Below, piece after piece: positions 1 to 5,122 of a stretch of 5,637 bases of DNA. The stretch spans positions 1 to 5,637 of the forward strand of contig JAFWCS010000449.1 of the NCBI GenBank assembly GCA_017534365.1, given 5' to 3'. The DNA is from Clostridia bacterium. GTDB lineage: Bacteria; Bacillota; Clostridia; Oscillospirales; Acutalibacteraceae. The notes under the pieces were generated by a model. The model worked only from the letters and a program-made list of their open reading frames with translations, was not told the origin of the DNA and did not search any database. Both the position numbers and the translations under genes were made by a program. Numbering within the stretch: position 1 is the first letter of the stretch; each line of letters starts with the position of its first letter.

Positions 1-9
1 GCCTGCTTG

Positions 10-18
10 TGGTAAAAT
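10..18 (+). promoter_or_regulatory. Putative extended -10 promoter element for the SGNH hydrolase gene
   Basis: TGGTAAAAT reads as an extended -10 element (TGn followed by TAAAAT at 13-18). Transcription would start near position 25, shortly before the AAAGGA ribosome binding sequence at 37-42. The -35 region would lie before the window, so the promoter cannot be confirmed here. Confidence 0.35.
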
Positions 19-103
19 ATTGAACAGATTATGAAGAAAGGATGCGGTGACAGCGTCGCCCGCTGCTCTATTGCGGCAACAGGCCCTGTTCACCCGCGGG
101 TTT

Positions 104-919
104 ATGCGTATGAATACCGTGAAAAAGTTGACAGCCGTTCTTTTGTGCCTTCTCCTCGTCGGGTTTTCTGTGACTGCATATGCGCAGGAAGAAGAACCGC
201 TGAATTACGTCGTGCTCGGCGATTCGATTTCAAGGGGTTCGGGCGTGACGAACCACGATCAGGCCTGCTTCGGCAGGATCATTGCCGACACAAACGGCTA
301 TCATTACGCCAACTACGGCATTGACGGCCTCGAAAGCAGCGGTCTGCTCCGCGTACTGCAGAGAAAAGACGTGATGAACGACGTTGCTAAAGCTGATATC
401 ATCAGCATCTCCATCGGCGGCAACAATTACCTGAACTCCCTTTTGACGCTGGTGCTCGGCGGCGCGCTGATCAACAGGGAAGCGGCGTATGACAGCGTTC
501 TGAAATCGTTTTATCAAGATTTCTGCCAGATCATCGCAACCATTCGCGCACTGAATCCCGATACGGTCATTATCGTGCAGACCCTCTATAATCCTTCCGT
601 GGGCCTGCTCCGATCCGTTGCTGCCACCGCCATCGGCAAGCTGAACGAATGCTTTTACAGATATGACAGCGAAAACCCCGGCATGATCACGATCGCCGAC
701 GTCGCAACAGCGCTTGACGGGCACGCCCGGTGCTTTGAACTGATCCACCCGACGGCGCAGGGGAACGTCGAGATCGCGCAGGTGCTGCTCCGCGTGCTTT
801 ATGACCTCGGCCTCGGAGAAACCACAGAGCCGGTGATCAACGAAAGAGGCAGAAACTCGCTCGAATACTATATCGCGGGCATTATCAGCCCGGCAAAGCT
901 GCTTCCCGCCGCAGCATAA
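104..919 (+). CDS. Secreted SGNH/GDSL-type lipase/esterase-like hydrolase
   Basis: Counting from ATG 104 the protein has 271 residues. Residues 1-27 are a classic signal peptide: MRMNTVKK, a Leu/Val-rich core, then a TAYA|QEEE cleavage site, so the enzyme is exported. SGNH blocks follow in order: GDSIS with nucleophile Ser41, NYGIDG around Gly72, GGNN with Asn107, and a C-terminal ELIHP with His215. The family hydrolyses ester bonds (lipids, acetylated glycans, other acyl groups); the substrate cannot be read from sequence. The usual Asp three residues before the catalytic His is Glu212 here, a mild departure. The start is uncertain. GTG 47 has AAAGGA four bases upstream but would put 19 extra residues before the signal peptide, whereas ATG 104 and ATG 110 fit the signal peptide but lack a good ribosome site. 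The gene stands alone and ends at a terminator. Confidence 0.85.
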   Translation: MRMNTVKKLTAVLLCLLLVGFSVTAYAQEEEPLNYVVLGDSISRGSGVTNHDQACFGRIIADTNGYHYANYGIDGLESSGLLRVLQRKDVMNDVAKADIISISIGGNNYLNSLLTLVLGGALINREAAYDSVLKSFYQDFCQIIATIRALNPDTVIIVQTLYNPSVGLLRSVAATAIGKLNECFYRYDSENPGMITIADVATALDGHARCFELIHPTAQGNVEIAQVLLRVLYDLGLGETTEPVINERGRNSLEYYIAGIISPAKLLPAAA

Positions 920-934
920 AATATTGTATAATAA

Positions 935-967
935 CAAGGGTCGGCGTCATTGCCGGCCCTTGTTTCT
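935..967 (+). terminator. Rho-independent terminator after the SGNH hydrolase gene
   Basis: An 11-bp stem (935-945 with 952-962, CAAGGGTCGGC against GCCGGCCCTTG) encloses a 6-nt loop and is followed by TTTCT. The one imperfect pair is a G-U wobble in the + strand RNA, which favours use in that direction. It begins 15 nt after the stop codon at 917-919. Confidence 0.8.
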
Positions 968-1008
968 TCACCTCATGATAAAAAGGAGCCGTAAAAAACA
1001 GCTTCAGG

Positions 1009-1047
1009 AAAGCCGGGATTCACTTAAAACGGTGAGTCTCGGCTTTT
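1009..1047. terminator. Hairpin between convergent genes, probable bidirectional terminator
   Basis: A 15-bp stem (1009-1023 with 1032-1046) encloses an 8-nt loop. Three A residues begin the stem and TTTT lies at 1044-1047, so both strands carry a short U tract. The two imperfect pairs are G-U in + strand RNA but A-C mismatches in - strand RNA, so folding is best as a second terminator for the SGNH gene. It also lies about 47 nt past the HAD gene stop on the - strand, where no other terminator is seen. Confidence 0.55.
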
Positions 1048-1093
1048 GGAAATGATCACACCGGCGTTCGTTTACCGGATTTTACGCCTTCTG

Positions 1094-1765
1094 TCAAAGC
1101 AGCGATTCGATCAGATCACCGACGCTTTTGCATGTGTGCGGGGCCCGGGCCACCACTTCTTTCCGCCCACTCTCCACGGCCCAGCCGTTGTGGGCAAGGA
1201 GCATGTCGAGGTCATTGTAATCGTCGCCGACAACGGCGGCGCTGTCCGCCGGCAGCGCAAAATGCCGCAGGATCTGCGAAACGCCTTCCGCCTTGCCGGT
1301 GCCGCGGTTGCCGATATTGATATGCGGCCCGTTGACAAAGATGCTGAGCAGCTCTCCGAATTTTCCCCGAAGCTCCTGCTGAACCTGCAGCGCCCGTTCC
1401 TGGCTCGGGAACGTGGCGTAATAATGGTGCCGCGGCGTGCCGTCGCTCTCGGAATAGTAGACAATATCCGCATACTGCGCCATCGTCCGCTCGATGGCTG
1501 CAAACGTCTTTGCCGGAATCAGCGATTCATACAAAACGCGCTTGTCCGCGCCGAGGATCAGCGAGCCGGTGCAAACGATCAGATAATCGAACGGCAGTCC
1601 GATTTCCCTTGCCGTGTCGTAAAAATCGATCCCGCGGCCGGTCACAACGCCGAAGTATCTGCCGCGCGCTCTCCAGCGGTCGATGGCGGCTCTGGTCCCG
1701 GCGTCGATCTCGCCGTTTTGGCGCAGAGTGCCGTCATAATCTGTGGCGATCAGCAGCTTTTCCAT
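1094..1765 (-). CDS. HAD-superfamily phosphatase, Cof type (class IIB cap)
   Basis: The 223-residue protein carries all four HAD motifs. Motif I is DYDGTL with nucleophile Asp9 and acid/base Asp11, motif II is VVTGR with Thr42, motif III is Lys158 in GTGKAEGV, and motif IV is GDDYNDLDML with Asp181/Asp182/Asp185 for Mg2+. The insert between motifs II and III, about residues 75-155, matches the position of the Cof/YidA C2 cap. The family dephosphorylates sugar phosphates, nucleotides or flavin-type cofactors in the cytoplasm; the substrate is not evident. At 223 residues it is shorter than the usual 260-280, so the cap is small. ATG 1765 is chosen because GAGGGG (1772-1777) lies six bases before it; an upstream in-frame TTG at 1771 has no spacing for a ribosome site. 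It follows the metallophosphoesterase stop by 14 nt and is surely its operon partner. Confidence 0.9.
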   Translation of the reverse strand: MEKLLIATDYDGTLRQNGEIDAGTRAAIDRWRARGRYFGVVTGRGIDFYDTAREIGLPFDYLIVCTGSLILGADKRVLYESLIPAKTFAAIERTMAQYADIVYYSESDGTPRHHYYATFPSQERALQVQQELRGKFGELLSIFVNGPHINIGNRGTGKAEGVSQILRHFALPADSAAVVGDDYNDLDMLLAHNGWAVESGRKEVVARAPHTCKSVGDLIESLL

Positions 1766-1779
1766 GTTCAACCCCTCGC

Positions 1780-2610
1780 TCAGCTCAATGTCAGCAGGCG
1801 CGCGGCCCCGCTGCGGCTGCAGGCGGTAACGTACTGCATTGTTCCGCCGGGCAGACGGCTTTCAAAATTGAAATGCACGTGGCCGGCGATCACGGCTTTG
1901 ATCCCGGGCTCGCCGTTTACGTAGTCGGCAAACGCTTTTGTCGCCTCGGTCGGCTTTTGCGTGCGGATGCCGTAATCGGAATACTGCGCCGTATGCGCGT
2001 CGTCGCAGCCCAGGAGATATGCGGTGCCGTCGTGCCAATAGGCGACGCTGCGGTCATACAGCTGCTGCTCAAACAGCGGCGCGTGCAGAAACAGCACCAC
2101 CGGCAAGCCTTTTTCCGCTTCTGCCTGCAGACGCTTCGTCTGCCATGCCTCCACCTGATGATACGCGTCGTCGATCCCCACGAAGTTGACGCCGCCGACG
2201 ACGCGGGAAGTAAAGAACAAATCGGCGCCGAGGCCGCCCATGCGCGAAAAGCTGTCCATGCGATAGGTCATATCTTCAAAGCCGCCGTCGCTGCGCCAGT
2301 ATTCATGGTTGCCCGGAGCAAACAGAACCTTTTCGTTCCGCAAAAATCTCCGAAGAAACGCAAGGTTCGCTTTGGATGCGAAATCGATCAGGTCGCCTGT
2401 ATGCAGGAGCAGGTCGCAGTGCGCATCGGCGTAGGCAAGCTGCTCGTCCAAAGCGGACAGGGTCGTATCGGCGCCGCCGCGGCGCGCCGCCGCTTCGACG
2501 AACCTCGCTGCGTCGTCCTTTTCACACAGCGGCAGATGCGTATCGGTGATATGCAGGACGTTGACCGGTCTGTCAAGACCGACCTTGATTGTTGTCTGGA
2601 TCAGCTCCAT
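1780..2610 (-). CDS. Calcineurin-like metallophosphoesterase
   Basis: The 276-residue protein has the full metallophosphoesterase signature: DTH (Asp23, His25), GDLID (Asp73), GNHE (Asn101, His102), a metal His in FLHAP (His176), and GHVH (His244, His246). These residues hold two metal ions and hydrolyse phosphomonoesters or phosphodiesters. There is no signal peptide, so it is probably cytoplasmic. The substrate is unknown; the family includes cyclic-nucleotide, nucleotide and lipid-headgroup esterases. ATG 2610 is preferred because AGGAAG (2620-2625) lies nine bases upstream and the conserved strand begins soon after. The frame stays open for 40 more codons upstream, but those run through the promoter. 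It is the first gene of a two-gene operon with the HAD phosphatase, and two phosphatases in one transcript suggest successive dephosphorylation or a shared salvage role (inference). Confidence 0.9.
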   Translation of the reverse strand: MELIQTTIKVGLDRPVNVLHITDTHLPLCEKDDAARFVEAAARRGGADTTLSALDEQLAYADAHCDLLLHTGDLIDFASKANLAFLRRFLRNEKVLFAPGNHEYWRSDGGFEDMTYRMDSFSRMGGLGADLFFTSRVVGGVNFVGIDDAYHQVEAWQTKRLQAEAEKGLPVVLFLHAPLFEQQLYDRSVAYWHDGTAYLLGCDDAHTAQYSDYGIRTQKPTEATKAFADYVNGEPGIKAVIAGHVHFNFESRLPGGTMQYVTACSRSGAARLLTLS

Positions 2611-2650
2611 CAGACGGCACTTCCTTGAACTCTCGTTGTTTTGCTTCTTT

Positions 2651-2679
2651 ATTGTACACGAAAAGCAGGTGCTTTGCAA
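2651..2679 (-). promoter_or_regulatory. Sigma-A-type promoter for the metallophosphoesterase-HAD operon
   Basis: Read on the - strand, TTGCAA (2674-2679) and TACAAT (2651-2656) are separated by exactly 17 bp, close to the TTGACA/TATAAT consensus. Transcription would start near 2644, leaving a leader of about 33 nt before ATG 2610. Confidence 0.7.
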
Positions 2680-2788
2680 GAAGATTTGACGTTTGAAATA
2701 ATAAAAAATGGGCGCGGGGCTGCCCTTCATTTTTCAGTTCGAAACGCCTGTCATTATGAAATGAATAATGAAAACCGGAGGCAGAAAA

Positions 2789-2827
2789 ATGAATAAAACA
2801 AAGCAGCCTTTTGTAGTGGTAAACTAA
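2789..2827 (+). other. 12-codon ORF with a strong ribosome binding site (truncated gene or leader peptide)
   Basis: GGAGG at 2777-2781 sits seven bases before ATG 2789, a near-perfect ribosome site. The frame encodes only MNKTKQPFVVVN before TAA at 2825-2827. The stop falls just before the TTGGACA repeats, as if a real gene had been cut at about 2811 by inserted DNA. A leader peptide or chance are alternatives. No clear promoter was found. Confidence 0.3.
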
Positions 2828-2829
2828 AA

Positions 2830-2895
2830 TTGGACACAGAGGGGGTAATTTTTGGACAGCAGGTGTATAATAGATGAACAGCAGGGATTCGTAAA
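2830..2895 (+). repeat. Three degenerate 22-bp-spaced direct repeats (possible transposon end or operator)
   Basis: Units begin at 2830, 2852 and 2874. Units 1 and 2 share TTGGACA; units 2 and 3 share ACAGCAGG (2856-2863 and 2878-2885). The 22-bp period is about two helical turns, which places the repeats on one DNA face, as in the binding sites of transposase end complexes or repressors. A TATAAT at 2866-2871 lies inside unit 2. No transposase gene follows. The nearby TGTAGTGG at 2812-2819 could be an outer tip of an insertion sequence, but I cannot name a family from memory with confidence. Confidence 0.4.
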
Positions 2896-2939
2896 AAGTC
2901 AAAGTGAAGTTCGGGTTTTTAAGGCAAAAAATTAAAAAT

Positions 2940-3007
2940 ACTCCGGTTTCACCTTGACAAAAAAACAAGGTATATTCAACAATGAATCGAATTGAATGCG
3001 CCGGAGT
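2940..3007. repeat. Nested inverted repeats
   Basis: ACTCCGG (2940-2946) is matched by CCGGAGT (3001-3007). Inside them ACCTTG (2951-2956) and CAAGGT (2966-2971) enclose a nine-base loop made almost wholly of A. The inner hairpin is too weak for a terminator and has no U tract, and the outer arms are short, so chance remains possible. Confidence 0.25.
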
Positions 3008-3176
3008 TTGTGCGTGAATACTATCCGAAATATGCGCATTGAGAGAAGCGTCCGCTGCCGCGCGTAAACTATGAGATTGTATCATGAAGATGATCTCCGG
3101 AGCGCAGGATTACGCCGAAGAAGCGAAGCGCGCAGAGGAACGGAACCAAGCGCAAACGATCACGCAGCTGCAATAA
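2986..3176 (+). pseudogene. Decayed coding remnant of unknown function
   Basis: From 2986 one frame reads like real protein: IELNAPEFVREYYPKYAH, then TGA at 3040-3042, then, still in the same frame, EKRPLPRVNYEIVS to TGA at 3085. A different frame starting at ATG 3084 continues as a charged, helix-like 30-residue stretch (MKMISGAQDYAEEAKRAEE and onward, ending TITQLQ) to TAA at 3174-3176. One nonsense change (CGA to TGA would fit) and one frameshift would join all three. There is no start codon with a ribosome site before the first segment. I do not recognise the family. It may be the tail of a mobile-element or phage gene; a chance arrangement is not excluded. Confidence 0.35.
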
Positions 3177-3191
3177 ATAACAATTGAATAG

Positions 3192-3232
3192 AAAAGCCGC
3201 AGGCGGGTGCGATCAGACACCTGTCTGCGGCG
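3192..3232. terminator. Hairpin after the metal operon, probable terminator
   Basis: A 14-bp stem (3196-3209 with 3218-3231) encloses an 8-nt loop. On the - strand the seven G/C-rich pairs at its base are followed by TTTTCTATT, a fair U tract, placing a terminator about 67 nt after the HMA gene stop. Two imperfect pairs are A-C mismatches on the - strand but G-U wobbles on the + strand, so the + RNA folds better although its tail is poor. Between 3233 and 3298 I see nothing else. Confidence 0.5.
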
Positions 3233-3298
3233 ATTATTACGGTTCGAGGCGGTTTTCCTTCGGCGGCGCTTCATGACGGTCGTCCGATGGAGTCTGCT

Positions 3299-3547
3299 TT
3301 ATCCGAACAGACCGCGCTTTTTATAGGGTTCGGATGAACAGGAAATGAATGTATAACCCGTTTTTTCAATTGCTGTTTTAAGGGCTTGCATGTCAATTCC
3401 GTTTTCCGTCAGAAACGTTGCTTCGCCGGTTTTTCTTGAAGCGGATACCTTCTTTGCGTCCGGGAACGCTTTTCTGATCGTGTCGCTGATATGCGCTTCA
3501 CACATCCCGCACATCATGTCGTCTATTTTAACTGTCGTTTTAATCAT
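3299..3547 (-). CDS. Small heavy-metal-associated (HMA) domain protein
   Basis: The 82-residue soluble protein is one HMA/CopZ-like ferredoxin-fold domain. Residues 11-19 read MMCGMCEAH, with the metal-binding pair Cys13 and Cys16 and a neighbouring His19. A further Cys70 and the tail EPYKKRGLFG follow the domain; that tail is familiar from a common clostridial set of HMA proteins. Such domains bind Cu+, Zn2+ or similar metals and pass them to a membrane partner. ATG 3547 is preferred because AAGGAG (3555-3560) sits seven bases upstream, directly against the ZIP gene stop; a longer in-frame start would overlap that gene. It is the last gene of the methyltransferase-ZIP-HMA operon, with a 13-nt gap. 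Which metal it carries is not shown by the sequence. Confidence 0.9.
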   Translation of the reverse strand: MIKTTVKIDDMMCGMCEAHISDTIRKAFPDAKKVSASRKTGEATFLTENGIDMQALKTAIEKTGYTFISCSSEPYKKRGLFG

Positions 3548-3560
3548 ATGATTTCTCCTT

Positions 3561-4235
3561 TTATCCGAGGGCGACGTCAAGCGCCATCATAACGGTAAAG
3601 CCGAGCGCGAACATCACGACCCCCGTGTTGGAATGCTCGCCCTGCGACATTTCGGGGATCAGCTCTTCCACAACAACATAAAGCATTGCGCCTGCGGCAA
3701 ACGAGAGGAAATAGGGCATCGCCGGCACGATCAGCCCCGACGCAAGAACCGTGAGCAGCGCGCCGAGCGGCTCGACCGCGCCCGAGAGCGCGCCGCCGGC
3801 GGTGATTTTTCCGCCGCCCGAAAGCAGACCGGCATAGATGACGCCGACCGCCATCCCTTCGGGAATATTGTGAAGAGTGACCGCAAGCAGCATCATCGTG
3901 GTTTTTGCCGCCTTGCTTCTGACGCCTTCCGCCTTTTCCGCGTAAAGATGCAGATGCGGGATCACGCTGTCAAGCAGGAGCAGAAAAAGAATGCCGAGCC
4001 AGAAGCCGATGACGGGCGGCAGAAAGGACAGCTTGCCCTTCTCCGCAGAGAGCTCCATTGCGGGAAGGATCAGGCTCCAGATTGACGCGGCAACCATAAC
4101 GCCGGAAGCGAAGCCGGTGAGCATCCGCTGCAGATTCCTGCCGAGCTCTTTTTTCATAAAGAAGACGCAGGCGGCGCCCAGTGCCGTGCCGGCAAAGGGG
4201 ATCATCAGACCCGCAAAGATATTCAGCCACATCAT
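3561..4235 (-). CDS. ZIP-family metal transporter lacking the TM5 segment
   Basis: The 224-residue membrane protein belongs to the ZIP (ZRT/IRT-like, ZupT-type) divalent-metal importers. Visible helices are at about 3-26, 38-60, 72-93, 112-136, 152-170, 174-194 and 204-222. Loop His residues (IPHLHLY, 93-98) and the TM4 metal motif HNIPEG (122-127) are present, as are the VEELIPE (189-195) and EHSN (200-203) parts near the end. Intact relatives have about 255-260 residues and a further helix with QNFPEG-like residues between TM4 and the LSGxVEP segment. Here ITAGGA (144-149) runs directly into LSGAVEP (150-156), so about 35 residues, including half of the binuclear metal site, are absent without a frameshift. 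Function is therefore doubtful. The AAAGG ribosome site (4243-4247) overlaps the methyltransferase stop, so the two genes are coupled. Confidence 0.9.
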   Translation of the reverse strand: MMWLNIFAGLMIPFAGTALGAACVFFMKKELGRNLQRMLTGFASGVMVAASIWSLILPAMELSAEKGKLSFLPPVIGFWLGILFLLLLDSVIPHLHLYAEKAEGVRSKAAKTTMMLLAVTLHNIPEGMAVGVIYAGLLSGGGKITAGGALSGAVEPLGALLTVLASGLIVPAMPYFLSFAAGAMLYVVVEELIPEMSQGEHSNTGVVMFALGFTVMMALDVALG

Positions 4236-4245
4236 CTCACTGCCT

Positions 4246-5034
4246 TTATTTGATCCCGGTGAGCAGAGCCGAATTCGAAAGCCCCATCCATCCGGATTCG
4301 CCTTTTTTCATAAACAGGCCTTCCGTTGTGCTGTTCAGTCGGATCTCGGCATACCCCATCTCTTTCAGCTTTTTGATAAAGGCCTGCATATCGCCGTATT
4401 TGGCTTTTGAGAACGTGTCGTGGATCGCGAAGCGCCCGCCTTTTTTCAGCGTACGGAGCGTTTCAAGCAGATATGCCTGCCTGTCGCCGGGGATGTTGTG
4501 ATAAACGTAGTTGCTCACAACGGCGTCAAACGTTTCGTCGGAAAAGCCGAGCTTTACGGCGTTGCCGCGCATGAATTTCACGTTTGTAACGCCTTCCGCT
4601 TTTGCGTTGCTTTCACACAGCGGCTTGTTATAGGACGCGTATTCTTTGCCCCAGCGGTCAATGCCGATGAACGCTGCGCCGGGATTCCTTTTTGCGCAGG
4701 CGATGGTCAGCGCGCCGCTGCCGCAGCCGACGTCCAGCCCCTTGCCGCCTTCAGGCAGAGAAACATACGCTGCGATCCCTTCGATCACCTGCTTTGACAG
4801 CTTCCTCTTCCCGTTATATGAGAAGGCGCGATACATCAGCGTCATCCAGACGGATGCAACCAGGCCGATGATTGTTCCGAGCAGGAAGATGACAAACAAT
4901 ACTGTCTTGAGCGCGCCCGGTTTGATCAGACCGCTCACGCCGAAAACAAGAAAAAGAAGAAAGAACACCGCCGTGGCCGCAAATGCGGTATCAACCATTC
5001 CTCTGGGCATCCAGTTTTTATAGTCGGGTTTCAT
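4246..5034 (-). CDS. Membrane-anchored class I SAM-dependent methyltransferase
   Basis: The 262-residue protein starts with a short soluble segment, then two transmembrane helices at about 17-38 and 43-67, and a Rossmann-type methyltransferase domain from about residue 78 to the end. Motif I is LDVGCGSGALTI (100-111). The acidic residue after strand 2 is Asp126 in GIDRWG, and strand 4 is FDAVVSNYVYHNI (169-181), followed by LKKGGRFAIHDTF. SAM is thus very likely the methyl donor. The substrate is unknown, but the hairpin anchor places the enzyme at the cytoplasmic membrane face, which suits a lipid, quinone or membrane-protein target (inference). ATG 5034 has AGGAG (5042-5046) seven bases upstream. 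It is the first gene of the operon with the ZIP transporter (10-nt gap) and the HMA protein. Confidence 0.9.
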   Translation of the reverse strand: MKPDYKNWMPRGMVDTAFAATAVFFLLFLVFGVSGLIKPGALKTVLFVIFLLGTIIGLVASVWMTLMYRAFSYNGKRKLSKQVIEGIAAYVSLPEGGKGLDVGCGSGALTIACAKRNPGAAFIGIDRWGKEYASYNKPLCESNAKAEGVTNVKFMRGNAVKLGFSDETFDAVVSNYVYHNIPGDRQAYLLETLRTLKKGGRFAIHDTFSKAKYGDMQAFIKKLKEMGYAEIRLNSTTEGLFMKKGESGWMGLSNSALLTGIK

Positions 5035-5052
5035 ATAGAAACTCCTCTCGTT

Positions 5053-5080
5053 GATATAGAATGAAATGAAAAGAATGCAA
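5053..5080 (-). promoter_or_regulatory. Putative promoter of the methyltransferase-ZIP-HMA operon
   Basis: On the - strand TTGCAT (5075-5080) and TATATC (5053-5058) are 16 bp apart. The leader before the gene would be short. The -35 box coincides with the foot of the upstream terminator hairpin. The match is moderate, so read-through from upstream could also feed this operon. Confidence 0.4.
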
Positions 5081-5118
5081 CGGCAACACCGCAGCGGGAA
5101 ACGTGCGGCGCTGCCGTT
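5063..5118 (-). terminator. Rho-independent terminator after the small acidic peptide gene
   Basis: A 15-bp stem (5104-5118 with 5079-5093) closes a 10-nt loop. Its two imperfect pairs are G-U wobbles only in - strand RNA, which fixes the direction. A U-rich tail (GCATTCTTTTCATTTC on the - strand) follows. It begins 5 nt after the peptide gene stop. Confidence 0.7.
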
Positions 5119-5122
5119 CGGT

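Larger units (their letters stand above)
2680..3298. other. Gene-poor stretch with remnants and repeats
   Basis: No intact gene longer than about 30 codons is convincing on either strand. A long - strand frame across 2573-3085 reads through the promoter and repeat DNA and has no family-like sequence. The region holds a 12-codon ORF, a trio of 22-bp repeats, inverted repeats, a decayed coding remnant and a hairpin, all listed separately. It is AT-rich in its first half, unlike the flanking genes. I read it as an old insertion or deletion scar. Confidence 0.5.

Noticed and set aside
927..932. TATAAT just after the SGNH hydrolase gene
   Set aside because: It has no -35 partner at proper spacing and leads straight into the terminator stem, so it is probably chance.
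1510..2628. 372-residue open frame on the + strand
   Set aside because: It lies antisense to the HAD and metallophosphoesterase genes, both of which have complete catalytic motifs; its Arg-, Gln- and Ala-rich translation is typical of a shadow frame.
2698..2736. GGGC/GCCC hairpin flanked by A and T runs upstream of the metallophosphoesterase
   Set aside because: The stem is only four or five pairs and no gene ends nearby on either strand, so I do not call it a terminator.
2954..2976. TTGACA followed by TATATT as a promoter
   Set aside because: The spacing is only 11 bp, and no -10-like box lies 16-18 bp downstream of TTGACA.
3040..3042. TGA read through as selenocysteine or recoded codon
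   Set aside because: No start codon with a ribosome site precedes it, a second TGA follows in the same frame, and no SECIS-like hairpin is evident right after it; decay is the simpler reading.
2573..3085. 170-residue open frame on the - strand
   Set aside because: It overlaps the start of the metallophosphoesterase gene, its promoter and the repeat region, and its translation has no family-like motifs; it looks like a chance open frame in AT-rich DNA.
3110..3270. Small Arg-rich - strand frame beginning MKRRRRKTASNR
   Set aside because: It runs through the terminator hairpin and has no ribosome binding site or recognisable domain.
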